A stretch of 64,000 nt of DNA, taken from positions 1 to 64,000 of the forward strand of contig NZ_QAGM01000014.1 of the NCBI RefSeq assembly GCF_003049725.1, given 5' to 3'. The stretch comes from Oceanimonas marisflavi (GTDB lineage: Bacteria > Pseudomonadota > Gammaproteobacteria > Enterobacterales > Aeromonadaceae). The notes below the pieces were generated by a model. That model ran no database searches, was not told the DNA's origin, and saw only the letters and a list, made by a program, of their open reading frames with translations. A program made the position numbers and the translations under genes. Shown here in pieces: positions 43,784 to 53,093 of the stretch; the first letter of the stretch is position 1, and each line of letters begins with the position of its first letter.

Positions 43784-44580
43784 TGAGCACCCTGCAAGGC
43801 CGCACGTCCTGGCAGGTAACCCGCAGCGTGTGGTTTGCCATGTTTATGCGTGAGGCAGTAAGCCGCACCATGGCTGACCGCATGGGCTGGTTCTGGATGA
43901 TTGCCGAGCCCATGGCACTCATTGCCATTATGGTGTTGATCCATGGCATCAACGACGGTGGCAGCAGGCTGCTTACCGGAGCAGATCTCATCCCCTGGAT
44001 GTTGGTGGGCATGATGGGCTTTTTTTTAACCCGTGAAAGCATGATGCGCAGCCTGGGGGCCGTGGATGCCAACAAGGCTCTCTTTGCCTACCGTCAGGTT
44101 CAACCGGTAGATCCCGTACTGGTCAGGGTATATCTGGAGGGGCTGCTGAAAACCTTTATTTTCCTGTTGTTTGTGCTGGGAGGCTTGTTGCTGGGGCTGA
44201 ATATCTTCCCCGATAACGCCATTCGAGCTTTGTTTGGCTGGCTATCCTTATGGGCGCTGGGGCTGGGGCTGGGGCTGGTAGTGTCAGTAACGGGTACCCT
44301 GATACCGGAAACCGCAAAAATAACCCGAATGCTCTCTCTTCCCCTGCTAATACTGTCCGGGGTACTGATTCCACTCAATGTGCTTCCGCATTCACTGCTG
44401 GAATATCTGATGCTCAACCCCATCGTCCATGGTCTGGAACTGATGCGCCTGGGATTCTTTGACAGCTACCGGGTCACTCATGGAACCAGCCAGATTTACC
44501 TCTGGCTATGGATACTGGCTCTGAACGCCCTGGGTTTGCTGTTACATACTCGATTTAGAGAGAGGCTGAAGGCACAGTGA
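43783..44580 (+). CDS. kpsM: capsule ABC transporter permease KpsM
   Basis: A 265-aa ABC-2 type permease with about six membrane segments. N-terminal WFAMFMREAVSRTMADRMGWFWMIAEP is characteristic of KpsM/Wzm exporters, and LMLNPIVHGLELMRLGFFDSYR near the C-terminus is the usual closing motif. It moves the lipid-linked capsule chain across the inner membrane with KpsT. Start overlaps the kpsD stop; its own stop overlaps the kpsT GTG start. Confidence 0.95.
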   Translation: MSTLQGRTSWQVTRSVWFAMFMREAVSRTMADRMGWFWMIAEPMALIAIMVLIHGINDGGSRLLTGADLIPWMLVGMMGFFLTRESMMRSLGAVDANKALFAYRQVQPVDPVLVRVYLEGLLKTFIFLLFVLGGLLLGLNIFPDNAIRALFGWLSLWALGLGLGLVVSVTGTLIPETAKITRMLSLPLLILSGVLIPLNVLPHSLLEYLMLNPIVHGLELMRLGFFDSYRVTHGTSQIYLWLWILALNALGLLLHTRFRERLKAQ

Positions 44581-45284
44581 TCACCATAAGGAACCTGTAC
44601 AAGCGCTACCACTGCCGGGATGGAAAAGATAATGGCTGGGTGCTGAAAAACATCAATCTCACCATTCCCGACAACGTGAATGTGGGTCTGCTGGGACGCA
44701 ACGGCGCCGGCAAAAGCACCTTGCTTCGGCTGATTTCAGGTATGGACAGCCCCGAGCTTGGCACTGTGGAACGCCACTGTCATGTTTCCTGGCCCATTGG
44801 TCTTGCAGGGGGATTTCAGGGCTCCATGACCGGGCGGCAAAACGTGAAATTTGTCGCCCGGGTGCATGGTGGCGGCATGAATGTACAGCGCATTATCGAC
44901 TATGTGGAAGGTTTCGCCGAGCTGGGCAGCGCCTTCGACCGGCCAATAAAAACCTACTCCTCCGGCATGCGCGCCCGCCTCAACTTTGGCCTGTCTTTGG
45001 CATTTGACTTCGACGTATACCTTTCCGACGAAGCCACCGCGGTAGGCGATCAGACATTCAAGGCCAAAGCCTCCAGGGCTTTTAAAGACAAGGTAGGTCA
45101 GGCCAGCCTGATCATCGTCTCCCATACCGAGGGCATACTCAAAGAACTTTGCCAGGCCGGTATTTATCTGAAAGAAGGCCAGGCTACCTGGTATGACGAC
45201 ATCAACGATGCCATTAAAGCCTACCATGAAGAAACTGCTCCCCCTTCGGGGAGCTCTAAGCGACCCCCTTCGGGGGAGCCATAA
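44577..45284 (+). CDS. kpsT: capsule ABC transporter ATPase KpsT
   Basis: A 235-aa ATPase with Walker A GRNGAGKST, signature YSSGMRARLNFGLS and a Walker B region ending in LSDEATAVGDQTF. The start is a GTG overlapping the kpsM stop. Homologues end shortly after YHE; here the last 15 or so residues (APPSGSSKRPPSGEP) are encoded by the start of a dispersed repeat, so the C-terminus has been replaced or extended. Confidence 0.95.
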   Translation: MITIRNLYKRYHCRDGKDNGWVLKNINLTIPDNVNVGLLGRNGAGKSTLLRLISGMDSPELGTVERHCHVSWPIGLAGGFQGSMTGRQNVKFVARVHGGGMNVQRIIDYVEGFAELGSAFDRPIKTYSSGMRARLNFGLSLAFDFDVYLSDEATAVGDQTFKAKASRAFKDKVGQASLIIVSHTEGILKELCQAGIYLKEGQATWYDDINDAIKAYHEETAPPSGSSKRPPSGEP

Positions 45285-45462
45285 GCTATAAGCTGTCAGC
45301 TGTAAGTTAAACAATCGCGTCTGCAGAATAATTGCACCATTGTAGCTGCCGCTTTAGCTGGCAGTCTCTGCGAAGCAGAGAAAAGAACAACAAGCACAAT
45401 ACCGCAGCCACAAACAACGCCGAGCAGCTTAAAGCTGACAGCTTACGGCTTACAGCTCGCCC
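45237..45462. repeat. composite dispersed repeat, copy C
   Basis: It begins with CCCCTTCGGGG-type hairpins that overlap the 3' end of kpsT, then ATAAGCTATAAGCTGTCAGC (then TGTAAG), a nested GTAGCTGCCGCTTTAGCTGG palindrome (45342-45381) and the inverted right end GCTTAAAGCTGACAGCTTAC. It is the longest of the three copies and fills the kpsT-kpsE gap. Confidence 0.8.
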
Positions 45463-45504
45463 CCAGATAAACGCCAGGTTCGAAAAAGGAACTGAACAAA
45501 CACA

Positions 45505-46587
45505 ATGCACAAATTCATCAAAAAACAACCCCATTGGGCGCTCGCCCTGGTGGCCATTCTAGCCGTCAGTTTTTACTGGTTTGCCTGGGCGGCAGACAGA
45601 TACGTATCCCGCGCCACCGTGGTGCTGGAAAGCCCGCAAATTGCCGCGCCTGAGCTCAGCTTTTCCAGTCTCATCAAGGGGGCCGGCGGCCACAGCGATT
45701 TATTGCTGCTGCGCGAGCATTTGCTTTCTACCGACATGCTCAAAAAGGTAGAAGCCAAATTGCCCTTTCGTGAGCACTACAGCCAGAACGGCGATCTGTT
45801 TGCCAGCCTGTGGAATGTAGAGGCACCCATTGAAGAGCTGCACAAATACTACAAAAAACGTGTGAGCGTAGAGCTGGATGAATACGCCGGCGTCCTGAAA
45901 ATAGAAGTGCAGGCCTTTACCCCCGAGTTTGCCCACGATCTGGCCCAACTGCTGCTGAATGCCGGCGAGGGCCATATGAACGCCATGGGTCAGCGCTTGG
46001 CGGAAGAGCAGGTCATCTTCCTGGAAAAGCAGGTAGAACGCCTGGTCTCCCGACTGGATGAAGCCCGTGCCAATCTGCTGGCGTTTCAGAACGAGCACGG
46101 GCTGATCTCTCCCATTCATACGGTAGAAAGCCTCAACCAGGTAGTGGGCACGCTGGAGGGTGAGCTGGCCCGATTACAGGCCCGCTATACCGCAGCCCAA
46201 AGCTACCAGAGCACCCGCTCCGCCGAGCTGGTGCAAATAAAAGCCGAAATCAATGCCCTGCAACAACAAATTGGCAAAGAGCAAAACCGTCTGACCAAGG
46301 AAACGGGCACAGCCCTTAACCGGATCTCTGCCGGCTATCAGGCACTGGAGCTGAAAGCCCAGTTCGCGCAGCAAACCTATTCCAGCGCCCTCGCTGCCCT
46401 GGAAAATACCCGAATAGAGGCTGCCCGCAAGCTTAAACAGGTAAGTGTGTTGCAAAGCCCTTTACAGCCGGAATACGCCACCCAGCCCGAGCGGCTCTAC
46501 AACACCAGCGTGTTCGCCATCATCACCCTGTTCCTGGCCTTTATTGCCAACATGATGGCACTGATCATTCGAGATCATCGAGATTAA
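45505..46587 (+). CDS. kpsE: capsule export inner-membrane protein KpsE
   Basis: A 360-aa polysaccharide co-polymerase-like protein. One N-terminal (ALALVAILAVSFYWFAWA) and one C-terminal (VFAIITLFLAFIANMMALII) membrane segment flank a long periplasmic coiled-coil (LARLQARYTAAQ, ALQQQIGKEQNRLT). VLQSPLQPEYATQPERLY before the second segment is the typical KpsE/Wzz-like proline-rich motif. It links the KpsMT transporter to KpsD. Length is close to E. coli KpsE (382 aa). Confidence 0.92.
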   Translation: MHKFIKKQPHWALALVAILAVSFYWFAWAADRYVSRATVVLESPQIAAPELSFSSLIKGAGGHSDLLLLREHLLSTDMLKKVEAKLPFREHYSQNGDLFASLWNVEAPIEELHKYYKKRVSVELDEYAGVLKIEVQAFTPEFAHDLAQLLLNAGEGHMNAMGQRLAEEQVIFLEKQVERLVSRLDEARANLLAFQNEHGLISPIHTVESLNQVVGTLEGELARLQARYTAAQSYQSTRSAELVQIKAEINALQQQIGKEQNRLTKETGTALNRISAGYQALELKAQFAQQTYSSALAALENTRIEAARKLKQVSVLQSPLQPEYATQPERLYNTSVFAIITLFLAFIANMMALIIRDHRD

Positions 46588-46695
46588 CAATGGCTAATAT
46601 TCCCTCGGTATCAAAGAGCTGGCCCCACACAGAAAGAATTAGTGCCTGATATCAGACATTAGATATTTAATAACGGTTTATCAGGAGCTTGCCAA

Positions 46696-48192
46696 ATGAA
46701 ACTAATCGTAGGTGCAACACCATTCAGCCGATGGCAATACTTGAATGATCTGTTGTTATCTCTAGGCTGGGAGCAAAAAAGCAATGAAAGACCAGAGGAC
46801 TGGATCAACAGCGAGCCAAGTTCAGAGTCAGCATACCTTCTACTATATCTTCCTGCATGTATTGCAGTAGCTTACGCCTTAGATAAAGGGAAAAAGCCTA
46901 CTTCTGCTTTGCAACAATGGAAAGCGGCAATACGTCAAAGCCTGCTGTTTTATCGCCGCCATCGACGTCAGACCTTGTTAATAAACGTGATACAGGCGTT
47001 AAATAATCCAGAAGAACTGCTACGACATTGTCAACAACGTTTCAGCATTACCGCAGAGCAAAAAACTATTCGAATTATGCCCCCTCCTACCATATTGAAC
47101 CAACTGCTGGCACAACAGCTGATAATCCAACAAAAAGAACTCTCTGATGACCTTGCAGAACTGGAAGCCAGCACCACCCAATTGCAGGATGACAGCTGTC
47201 GTCCAGAGTTCAATATAGATCTATTACATAATCAGCTTGAAGAACAAGCTCAAAGAGCTCATGAACATAGTGTTCTATTGAGTCAAATAGATGAAAAAGA
47301 ACAAAACAACCGGGAAGTAATGACCCAGATGCAGGAAGAGCAGAAAGCTCTGCGCGAAGAACTTCAGCACCTGCAAGTTACCAAGAATGCATTAAAACAG
47401 GACTATGACCGCGCACAAACTGAACTGCATCTACTGCGGCAGGACAAAAAAAACGTTGAAGAAGAAAATGCGCTGATCTTGCAGCAGCTGCATCAGGTGC
47501 AGGAAGAGCTGGAAACCCTGCACCTGAAACATACCGGTCGCGAACACGCCTTGTATGAATATAAAAGCCAGACCGAAAGCCTGAGCAAAGAACTGCAGCG
47601 CTTGCAAACCACCAAAAATGGATTAAGTCAGGACTGTGAACACGCTCAGGCTGAACTGCATCTGCTGCGGCAAGACAAAACAAACGTTGAAGAAGAAAAT
47701 GCACTGATCTTGCAGCAGCTGCACCAGGTGCAGGAAGAGCTTGAAAAATACCACTTGAACAATCAGCATCTCTCTCAACAACTGACTCAGCATCAACAGA
47801 TGTTTGAAAAAAACAGCCAACAACTGCAAAGAATAACCACCAGCATCAGTTGGAAAGCCACAACTCCCATACGGGCACTGGGCAAAAAACTCCGTAAAGA
47901 GACACCGGAAGAGAGAAGTCTGAAAGAACAGGTAAAACTTTTGAGAAAGAGCCGCCTATTTAACAGCGACTGGTACCTTGAAACTTACCCGGACGTTGCC
48001 GAAAGTGGTATGCCTGCCATAAAACACTACCTTAAGTTTGGTGCACTCGAAGGCCGTAACCCCAGTGAACATTTTGATACTAACTGGTACCTGCAACAGT
48101 ACCCGGATGTGATAGAAGCTGATTTGAACCCCCTGTACCATTACCTTAAGTATGGACAGGAAGAAAACCGAGAGTCTAAAGCGGTTCAATAA
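46696..48192 (+). CDS. coiled-coil protein with C-terminal WYL-YPDV modules
   Basis: A 498-aa protein. The N-terminal 150 residues match nothing I recognise. A long coiled coil follows (about residues 150-400), containing a duplicated segment: codons near 47354-47520 recur 231 bases later, with ELHLLRQDK-NVEEENALIL in both. The C-terminus has two roughly 36-residue modules (DWYLETYPDVAESG...HYLKFG; NWYLQQYPDVIEAD...HYLKYG), a module also found in the large glycosyltransferase at 59974. It begins the AT-richer part of the locus and may act as a scaffold, comparable in position to coiled-coil KfiB of E. coli K5. Function unproven. Confidence 0.6.
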   Translation: MKLIVGATPFSRWQYLNDLLLSLGWEQKSNERPEDWINSEPSSESAYLLLYLPACIAVAYALDKGKKPTSALQQWKAAIRQSLLFYRRHRRQTLLINVIQALNNPEELLRHCQQRFSITAEQKTIRIMPPPTILNQLLAQQLIIQQKELSDDLAELEASTTQLQDDSCRPEFNIDLLHNQLEEQAQRAHEHSVLLSQIDEKEQNNREVMTQMQEEQKALREELQHLQVTKNALKQDYDRAQTELHLLRQDKKNVEEENALILQQLHQVQEELETLHLKHTGREHALYEYKSQTESLSKELQRLQTTKNGLSQDCEHAQAELHLLRQDKTNVEEENALILQQLHQVQEELEKYHLNNQHLSQQLTQHQQMFEKNSQQLQRITTSISWKATTPIRALGKKLRKETPEERSLKEQVKLLRKSRLFNSDWYLETYPDVAESGMPAIKHYLKFGALEGRNPSEHFDTNWYLQQYPDVIEADLNPLYHYLKYGQEENRESKAVQ

Positions 48193-48230
48193 AACTACCT
48201 CTCTGCAGCTAACGATGGCTTCGTAATCAT

Positions 48231-50162
48231 ATGACTGTTAAAATCCCCAACCCAGTGGATACCCTGATACACATTGGTGCTAATAACGGTAACTGTAATG
48301 ACTATTACCAACACGCCCAACGCCTGTTGTTGATAGAGCCCAACCCCAAGCATGCCCCCCTACTCAATAATATTTGCCAAGATCACGGCAATGCGTGTTT
48401 ATTTGAGATAGCCATTGCCAAACACAATGGCCACAGCGCCTTTAATATATATAACTGGAATGATGCAAGCAGCCTTTATCAGGCTACTGGTTTAGCTGAG
48501 CTGATGCCAGGTTTGAAAGTTCAACAGGTGCTTGAGGTCGCCACCCTTACCCTGTATAGCTTGCTGGATAATGCCAAACTTTCTCAGCATGGCAATCACC
48601 TTCTGATTATTGATGCATGTGGGGCGGAACAGCTGATAGCCGAGCAACTGGCACAGCTGAGCCGAGAAAACCCTTTCTCACATATCATACTCCACTGCCC
48701 ACACGAGCCGCTCTACAGCAGTAACAGCTGCAGTGAAACCGTGCTAAAAATACTGCTTCAACTAGGTTATGAACTGGTAGCAACTGATAGTTCAGATCCG
48801 GACAGGCCATTTTTCCATCTTCACCGAAATACGCTGAAACTGGAACTGTTCGAAACCAGAATCACCTTGGCAAATGTACAAAAGGCCAGAGACGACTTAC
48901 AAAAAAAACTGACGGAACAGAGCGCACAGCTGAGTGCAACCAAAAATAAACTGTCTGAACTGGCTCTAGAGTTGGAACTTGCCAAAAAAGCTCATTCGAA
49001 GGCACACAAAGCACTTGCCAACGATAAGACCTGCCTTGAACAACAGCAAGCTCAACTACAGCAGCAACTTGCAGAGGCACTGCAGTCCTGTAGCCAGTTA
49101 GAGCAACAGCTGGCAGAAATATCACAAGCCAAAGAAAAAGCGCAGCAGCAAGTGGAAATGGTAGTAAGCGAACGAGATAATGCCAAAAAGGAAATATTGT
49201 TGTTAAGTGATAAGCTTGAAGAAAAAAACAGGCAACTTAAAACAAAAGAAGAAGAATTAAAAAATTTGGAAGGTGTCAAAACCATCGAGGAGACTCTCGA
49301 AGAAAAGATAAAAGAAATGTTTTCGGGCCAGACACAAGAGATCAACAAAGCATTTAATGGCCTTAAGAATCATATAAACAATGGCTTGGGCAACACGGCC
49401 AAACAGATTGAATCCTTTATGGGAATACAGAGTTACCTGGAAAAAGGGGTGAAACCGCTCAGCTATCACGGATGGCCAATTAGCCCAGATATAGGTCTGT
49501 ATATTACAGGATTAATTGACGAAACTAGCTACGATTGCATTATTGAGTTTGGCAGTGGTACTTCAACCTTGTTGATGGCAAAAGCACTCAAGGCCAAACA
49601 GAAAAAGTTGGCCATCAGAAATATTAAAGCCATTGATAAAATTGAAAACAGCAAAGAAATAAAAAAACTTGGCAAAATAACCAGCTTTGAAAATAACTAT
49701 CATGATTTTCCTGCCAACATTGTTTCCTTTGAACATAACTCTTTGTACTTTGAAAAAACAAAGAAGCTGTTATCCGAGCATGAAGTTGAACATTTGGTAG
49801 ACTTGATCCATGCTCCACTGGTTGACTACCAGTATAAGGATGGCCAGCAATATCTTTACTACAATTGCAGAGAAAAGCTTGAAGATATAGCAAAACTATT
49901 CAAGGGCAGAAAAGCTAACATATTGGTGCTGGTTGATGGCCCACCAGGCGCCACCAACAAGAATGCCCGCTTCCCTGCCCTGCCTCACTTAATCAACACA
50001 TTGGCAGGCCATAAACTCACTTTAATTATGGATGATTACAATAGGGCTGAGGAAAAGGAGATTATGGTCATATGGAAAAAGATATTAACTGACCGGGGGA
50101 TAAATATTTCATTTGATGTTATCCCAAGTGAAAAAGGGCTTTCAGTGCTAACAACCCATTAA
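48231..50162 (+). CDS. fusion: FkbM-like methyltransferase, coiled coil, second methyltransferase-like domain
   Basis: A 643-aa protein. Residues about 10-210 look like FkbM methyltransferases (LIHIGANNGNCNDY, LLLIEPNPKH, LIIDACGAEQLI). Residues about 215-390 are coiled coil rich in Gln/Glu/Lys. Residues about 400-640 contain a second SAM-methyltransferase-like fold (CIIEFGSGTSTLLMAKAL; ILVLVDGPPGATNKNARFP). It could O-methylate sugars of the capsule or cap the chain, with the coiled coil acting as a molecular ruler, as in WbdD-type chain terminators. That function is inference. Base composition is AT-rich relative to the kps genes. Confidence 0.65.
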   Translation: MTVKIPNPVDTLIHIGANNGNCNDYYQHAQRLLLIEPNPKHAPLLNNICQDHGNACLFEIAIAKHNGHSAFNIYNWNDASSLYQATGLAELMPGLKVQQVLEVATLTLYSLLDNAKLSQHGNHLLIIDACGAEQLIAEQLAQLSRENPFSHIILHCPHEPLYSSNSCSETVLKILLQLGYELVATDSSDPDRPFFHLHRNTLKLELFETRITLANVQKARDDLQKKLTEQSAQLSATKNKLSELALELELAKKAHSKAHKALANDKTCLEQQQAQLQQQLAEALQSCSQLEQQLAEISQAKEKAQQQVEMVVSERDNAKKEILLLSDKLEEKNRQLKTKEEELKNLEGVKTIEETLEEKIKEMFSGQTQEINKAFNGLKNHINNGLGNTAKQIESFMGIQSYLEKGVKPLSYHGWPISPDIGLYITGLIDETSYDCIIEFGSGTSTLLMAKALKAKQKKLAIRNIKAIDKIENSKEIKKLGKITSFENNYHDFPANIVSFEHNSLYFEKTKKLLSEHEVEHLVDLIHAPLVDYQYKDGQQYLYYNCREKLEDIAKLFKGRKANILVLVDGPPGATNKNARFPALPHLINTLAGHKLTLIMDDYNRAEEKEIMVIWKKILTDRGINISFDVIPSEKGLSVLTTH

Positions 50163-50238
50163 GATAAATGTAACTTTGGCTCACCTTCTAAAATATTTAC
50201 AACAAATAGATTTATTATCGATGAGAGAAAGAGCATTA

Positions 50239-52185
50239 ATGGACAACAAAATATTAAGTCGAATTTCTGAACATTTTTCAAAAGGCGAGTATTCCGCCTG
50301 TATTGCAGCCTATGATTTAGCTAAAAATATCTATCCACAATGGGCGGATAGATTTCAAACCATCCAAAACATTTTAAAGAATAGTTATCCTATTTTTCAT
50401 TTCAAAAAGTCTTATGATGCTGAAATTACAAAAGTGCCAGATATCCCCTCAAATTTCCCCGCATGGTTAAAGCTCCCCCCCATTAAAGGCGTAGGGAATG
50501 ATTACACCTTCATTGAAGAGGCTCGTGAGCACTGGATTAAAGCCAACCGAAAGTCCTACACAATGGGAGCATCAATAGTTATACCAGTATATAACCGCTC
50601 TATCGAAGTTGACTTCGTACTTGCGGGGTTGGTACATCAGACTTATCCTCGACACCTGATGGAAGTTATAATTTCCGATGATGGTAGCCAAGAAGACATT
50701 TCAAAAGTCTATAAAAAATATGATCAGTATTTCACTATCAAGCACTGCCGTCAGGAGGATCTAGGCTACAGACTGGCCGAAGCCCGAAATATGGGAGTGC
50801 GAGCAGCAAGCCACGACAACATTATCATCCTAGATAGTGACGCTATTCCTAACGAAGAACTGGTCGAGAAATACATGCAGTTCTTCCATGTGAGCCGTAA
50901 TATCGCTATGTTCGGTTTACGACACTATGTAACCCTATCTCACTTAAACCCAGAAGACTACAGAAACGACAAGAACGTTATCCACAAGGCCGAGAAAATA
51001 CGATCCGAAAATACAGTCGCCGCTAAAGTAGGTAGCGATGGCTACAGCGCGGATTGGCGCGAAGAGCAAATAGCAAAAAGTAATGACGCTAAGGACGATA
51101 AACTCCCCTACCGCTTTCTGGTAGGAGCAAACTGTGCATTTAGTCGTGAAGTTTTTGATCGCGTTGGGGGCTATTGCGAAGAGTTTCGTGCCTGGGGTTT
51201 TGAGGATCAGGAGTTTGGCTACCGCTTGTTGCGCGAGGGTACCTATTTTATTCCAGTTAAACACAACTACGTTTATCACCAAGAGCCATTAGCAGGTAAA
51301 AATGATACAGATCGACAGTTAGGTTCGGCCATCACCAAACCCATTTATATTGAAAAATGTCCTTTTATATATCGAAAAAATGAAGCTAAAAAATCTGAAT
51401 TTGAAGCACCACTAGTATCTATCTATGTGCCACTCTATAATCGCGAAAAGTTCATTGTGGAAAGTATTCAAAGTGCGCTAGAGCAAAGTATACGAGACTT
51501 AGAAGTTGTAGTTTGTGACGATGGCTCTACAGATAGATCAAATGAACTTGTTAGAAAATATTTTAGAAAAAACAAAAGAGTAAGATTGTTAAGTCAAAAA
51601 AACTCAGGTATAGCTTCCGCTTCTAATACTGCTGTTAATAATTGCAGAGGTTTTTATATAGGTCAATTAGACGCAGACGACGTATTAATGACAGATGCCG
51701 TTGAACGCTGTTTAGAGGTAATAGACAAAGACACTAAATTATCGCTAGTGTATGGCACTACGGAATACATCGATGAGAACTCAAATTTCTTATCTAAGGG
51801 ATGGAATTGGCCAGTGTTTAGTAGAGAGTACCTTTTAACAAAAATGATTGTTCATCATTTTAGATTTTTTAGAAAGCGGGACTTTATGAGGACAGCTGGA
51901 TTTGATGAGAGCATAAGAAATGCTGTTGATTACGATATGATGTTAAAGTTAAGTGAAGTTGGTAAAGTAAAGCATTTAAATAGAGTTCTTTACCAATATA
52001 GAAGACATACCGAGATGACTACAGTTCTCCATGGTGCAGAGCAAAGTGTGAATCACTATAAAGCTATTAACAACTCGCTATGTAGGTTGGGACTGAATGA
52101 TATTGTTGCGCGACCCAATTTAAAATTTAAAGATAGTAAAGTCGTAGAGTTCTTGGAAAAGAAATATCTAAACGGAAGTATTTAA
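50239..52185 (+). CDS. bifunctional glycosaminoglycan synthase, chondroitin/hyaluronan synthase type (KfoC/PmCS/PmHAS-like), two GT2 domains
   Basis: About 648 aa (KfoC of E. coli K4 is 686). Start chosen at the ATG in MDNKILSRISEHF, which has AAAGAG upstream; TTG 50176 and ATG 50221 are alternatives. After a helical N-terminus and the LKLPP...NDY segment comes GT2 domain 1 (SIVIPVYN at 112-119, DDGS, LDSDAIPN with DSD at 199-201, WGFEDQEFGYRL at 319-330, YHQEP). GT2 domain 2 follows (SIYVPLYN about 393, CDDGS, QLDADD about 477-481, SNAVDYDM-like RNAVDYDMMLKLSEVG). These paired motifs and their spacing are those of bacterial chondroitin and Pasteurella hyaluronan synthases, which alternate HexNAc and GlcA. 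Which HexNAc is used is not decided. Strongly AT-rich, suggesting transfer. Confidence 0.82.
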   Translation: MDNKILSRISEHFSKGEYSACIAAYDLAKNIYPQWADRFQTIQNILKNSYPIFHFKKSYDAEITKVPDIPSNFPAWLKLPPIKGVGNDYTFIEEAREHWIKANRKSYTMGASIVIPVYNRSIEVDFVLAGLVHQTYPRHLMEVIISDDGSQEDISKVYKKYDQYFTIKHCRQEDLGYRLAEARNMGVRAASHDNIIILDSDAIPNEELVEKYMQFFHVSRNIAMFGLRHYVTLSHLNPEDYRNDKNVIHKAEKIRSENTVAAKVGSDGYSADWREEQIAKSNDAKDDKLPYRFLVGANCAFSREVFDRVGGYCEEFRAWGFEDQEFGYRLLREGTYFIPVKHNYVYHQEPLAGKNDTDRQLGSAITKPIYIEKCPFIYRKNEAKKSEFEAPLVSIYVPLYNREKFIVESIQSALEQSIRDLEVVVCDDGSTDRSNELVRKYFRKNKRVRLLSQKNSGIASASNTAVNNCRGFYIGQLDADDVLMTDAVERCLEVIDKDTKLSLVYGTTEYIDENSNFLSKGWNWPVFSREYLLTKMIVHHFRFFRKRDFMRTAGFDESIRNAVDYDMMLKLSEVGKVKHLNRVLYQYRRHTEMTTVLHGAEQSVNHYKAINNSLCRLGLNDIVARPNLKFKDSKVVEFLEKKYLNGSI

Positions 52186-53093
52186 TGAACCTGACAGTTG
52201 AAAATACAAAATGTGGCCTTGGCGACATGTTACATAGAATCGACACTATATATAGATACTGTGTCAAGTATGGACATATTTTTCATATGCCAGATATATC
52301 ATCAAACTTACATAATAGTAATTATGACGAGCTATTAGGAATTACTAATTATCAACCGCACAGAAGAGACTGGAAACATAAAGTTCGAGTGGTTGGTTTA
52401 CGTGATTTGGTTGCTGAGTCTACTGAGTCAAAAGACACAAATGACAACCATTTGATTTCTGTAGCTTACGATCATGCTTTTTCAAAAGACTTCAGGACCT
52501 CAAATAATTTAGATGCTATACCTAGGCTGGACTATTCTCCATACCTTAACTTATTAAAAGAACATATCCCGAAAAAAAATATTGATGTCTTACTTCACCT
52601 TCGTATGGGTGATAGTTATATTTATCAATTAGATCATGAAAATTTCTTTAATTCAAGATATCGTAAAATTTCAAAATATTCTGAAATTCCACCTAAAGAT
52701 ATTCGAGAACAATGGAGTATAAATGATGTATTGGAAATAGTTCAGCACTGTAACATCAAAGGATTGAGTTATAAAATACTATGTGATGGTGTCGAATCAA
52801 TACACAGGCATCTTCGCTGGACAAAAGATGAACAGACCATCAACTTCAAAAATGATATAGTTTTTTCAGCCAATAAATTTGAAAGTGAACTTCTTGACAC
52901 ATTTAAAGAAAACAAAAACTTTATCTATGGTAGCAATGATGTAGCAGGTGCAATATTGGATGTTCTTTCATCCAAATTAATCATTTTTACTACAGGGGGA
53001 TTTGCTGTAGGCATTAACAAATTCCTTAGCCCTCAGCCTTCAAAATACACACAGATAAAGGGATACCTTGATGAAATCAAATTACTCGATTAG
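52185..53093 (+). CDS. putative fucosyltransferase (GT11-like motifs)
   Basis: A 302-aa protein with GLGDMLHR near residues 11-18, HLRMGD at 138-143 and [15 protein letters not shown] near the C-terminus. The order recalls GT11 alpha-1,2-fucosyltransferases (GGLGNQ..., HxRRGD, and a late SxF/W motif), where HxRxGD binds GDP-fucose. The match is by motif only. It starts on the last base of the GAG synthase gene and ends inside gmd, so it is tightly coupled to both, and gmd/fcl would supply its donor. Very AT-rich. Confidence 0.5.
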   Translation: MNLTVENTKCGLGDMLHRIDTIYRYCVKYGHIFHMPDISSNLHNSNYDELLGITNYQPHRRDWKHKVRVVGLRDLVAESTESKDTNDNHLISVAYDHAFSKDFRTSNNLDAIPRLDYSPYLNLLKEHIPKKNIDVLLHLRMGDSYIYQLDHENFFNSRYRKISKYSEIPPKDIREQWSINDVLEIVQHCNIKGLSYKILCDGVESIHRHLRWTKDEQTINFKNDIVFSANKFESELLDTFKENKNFIYGSNDVAGAILDVLSSKLIIFTTGGFAVGINKFLSPQPSKYTQIKGYLDEIKLLD

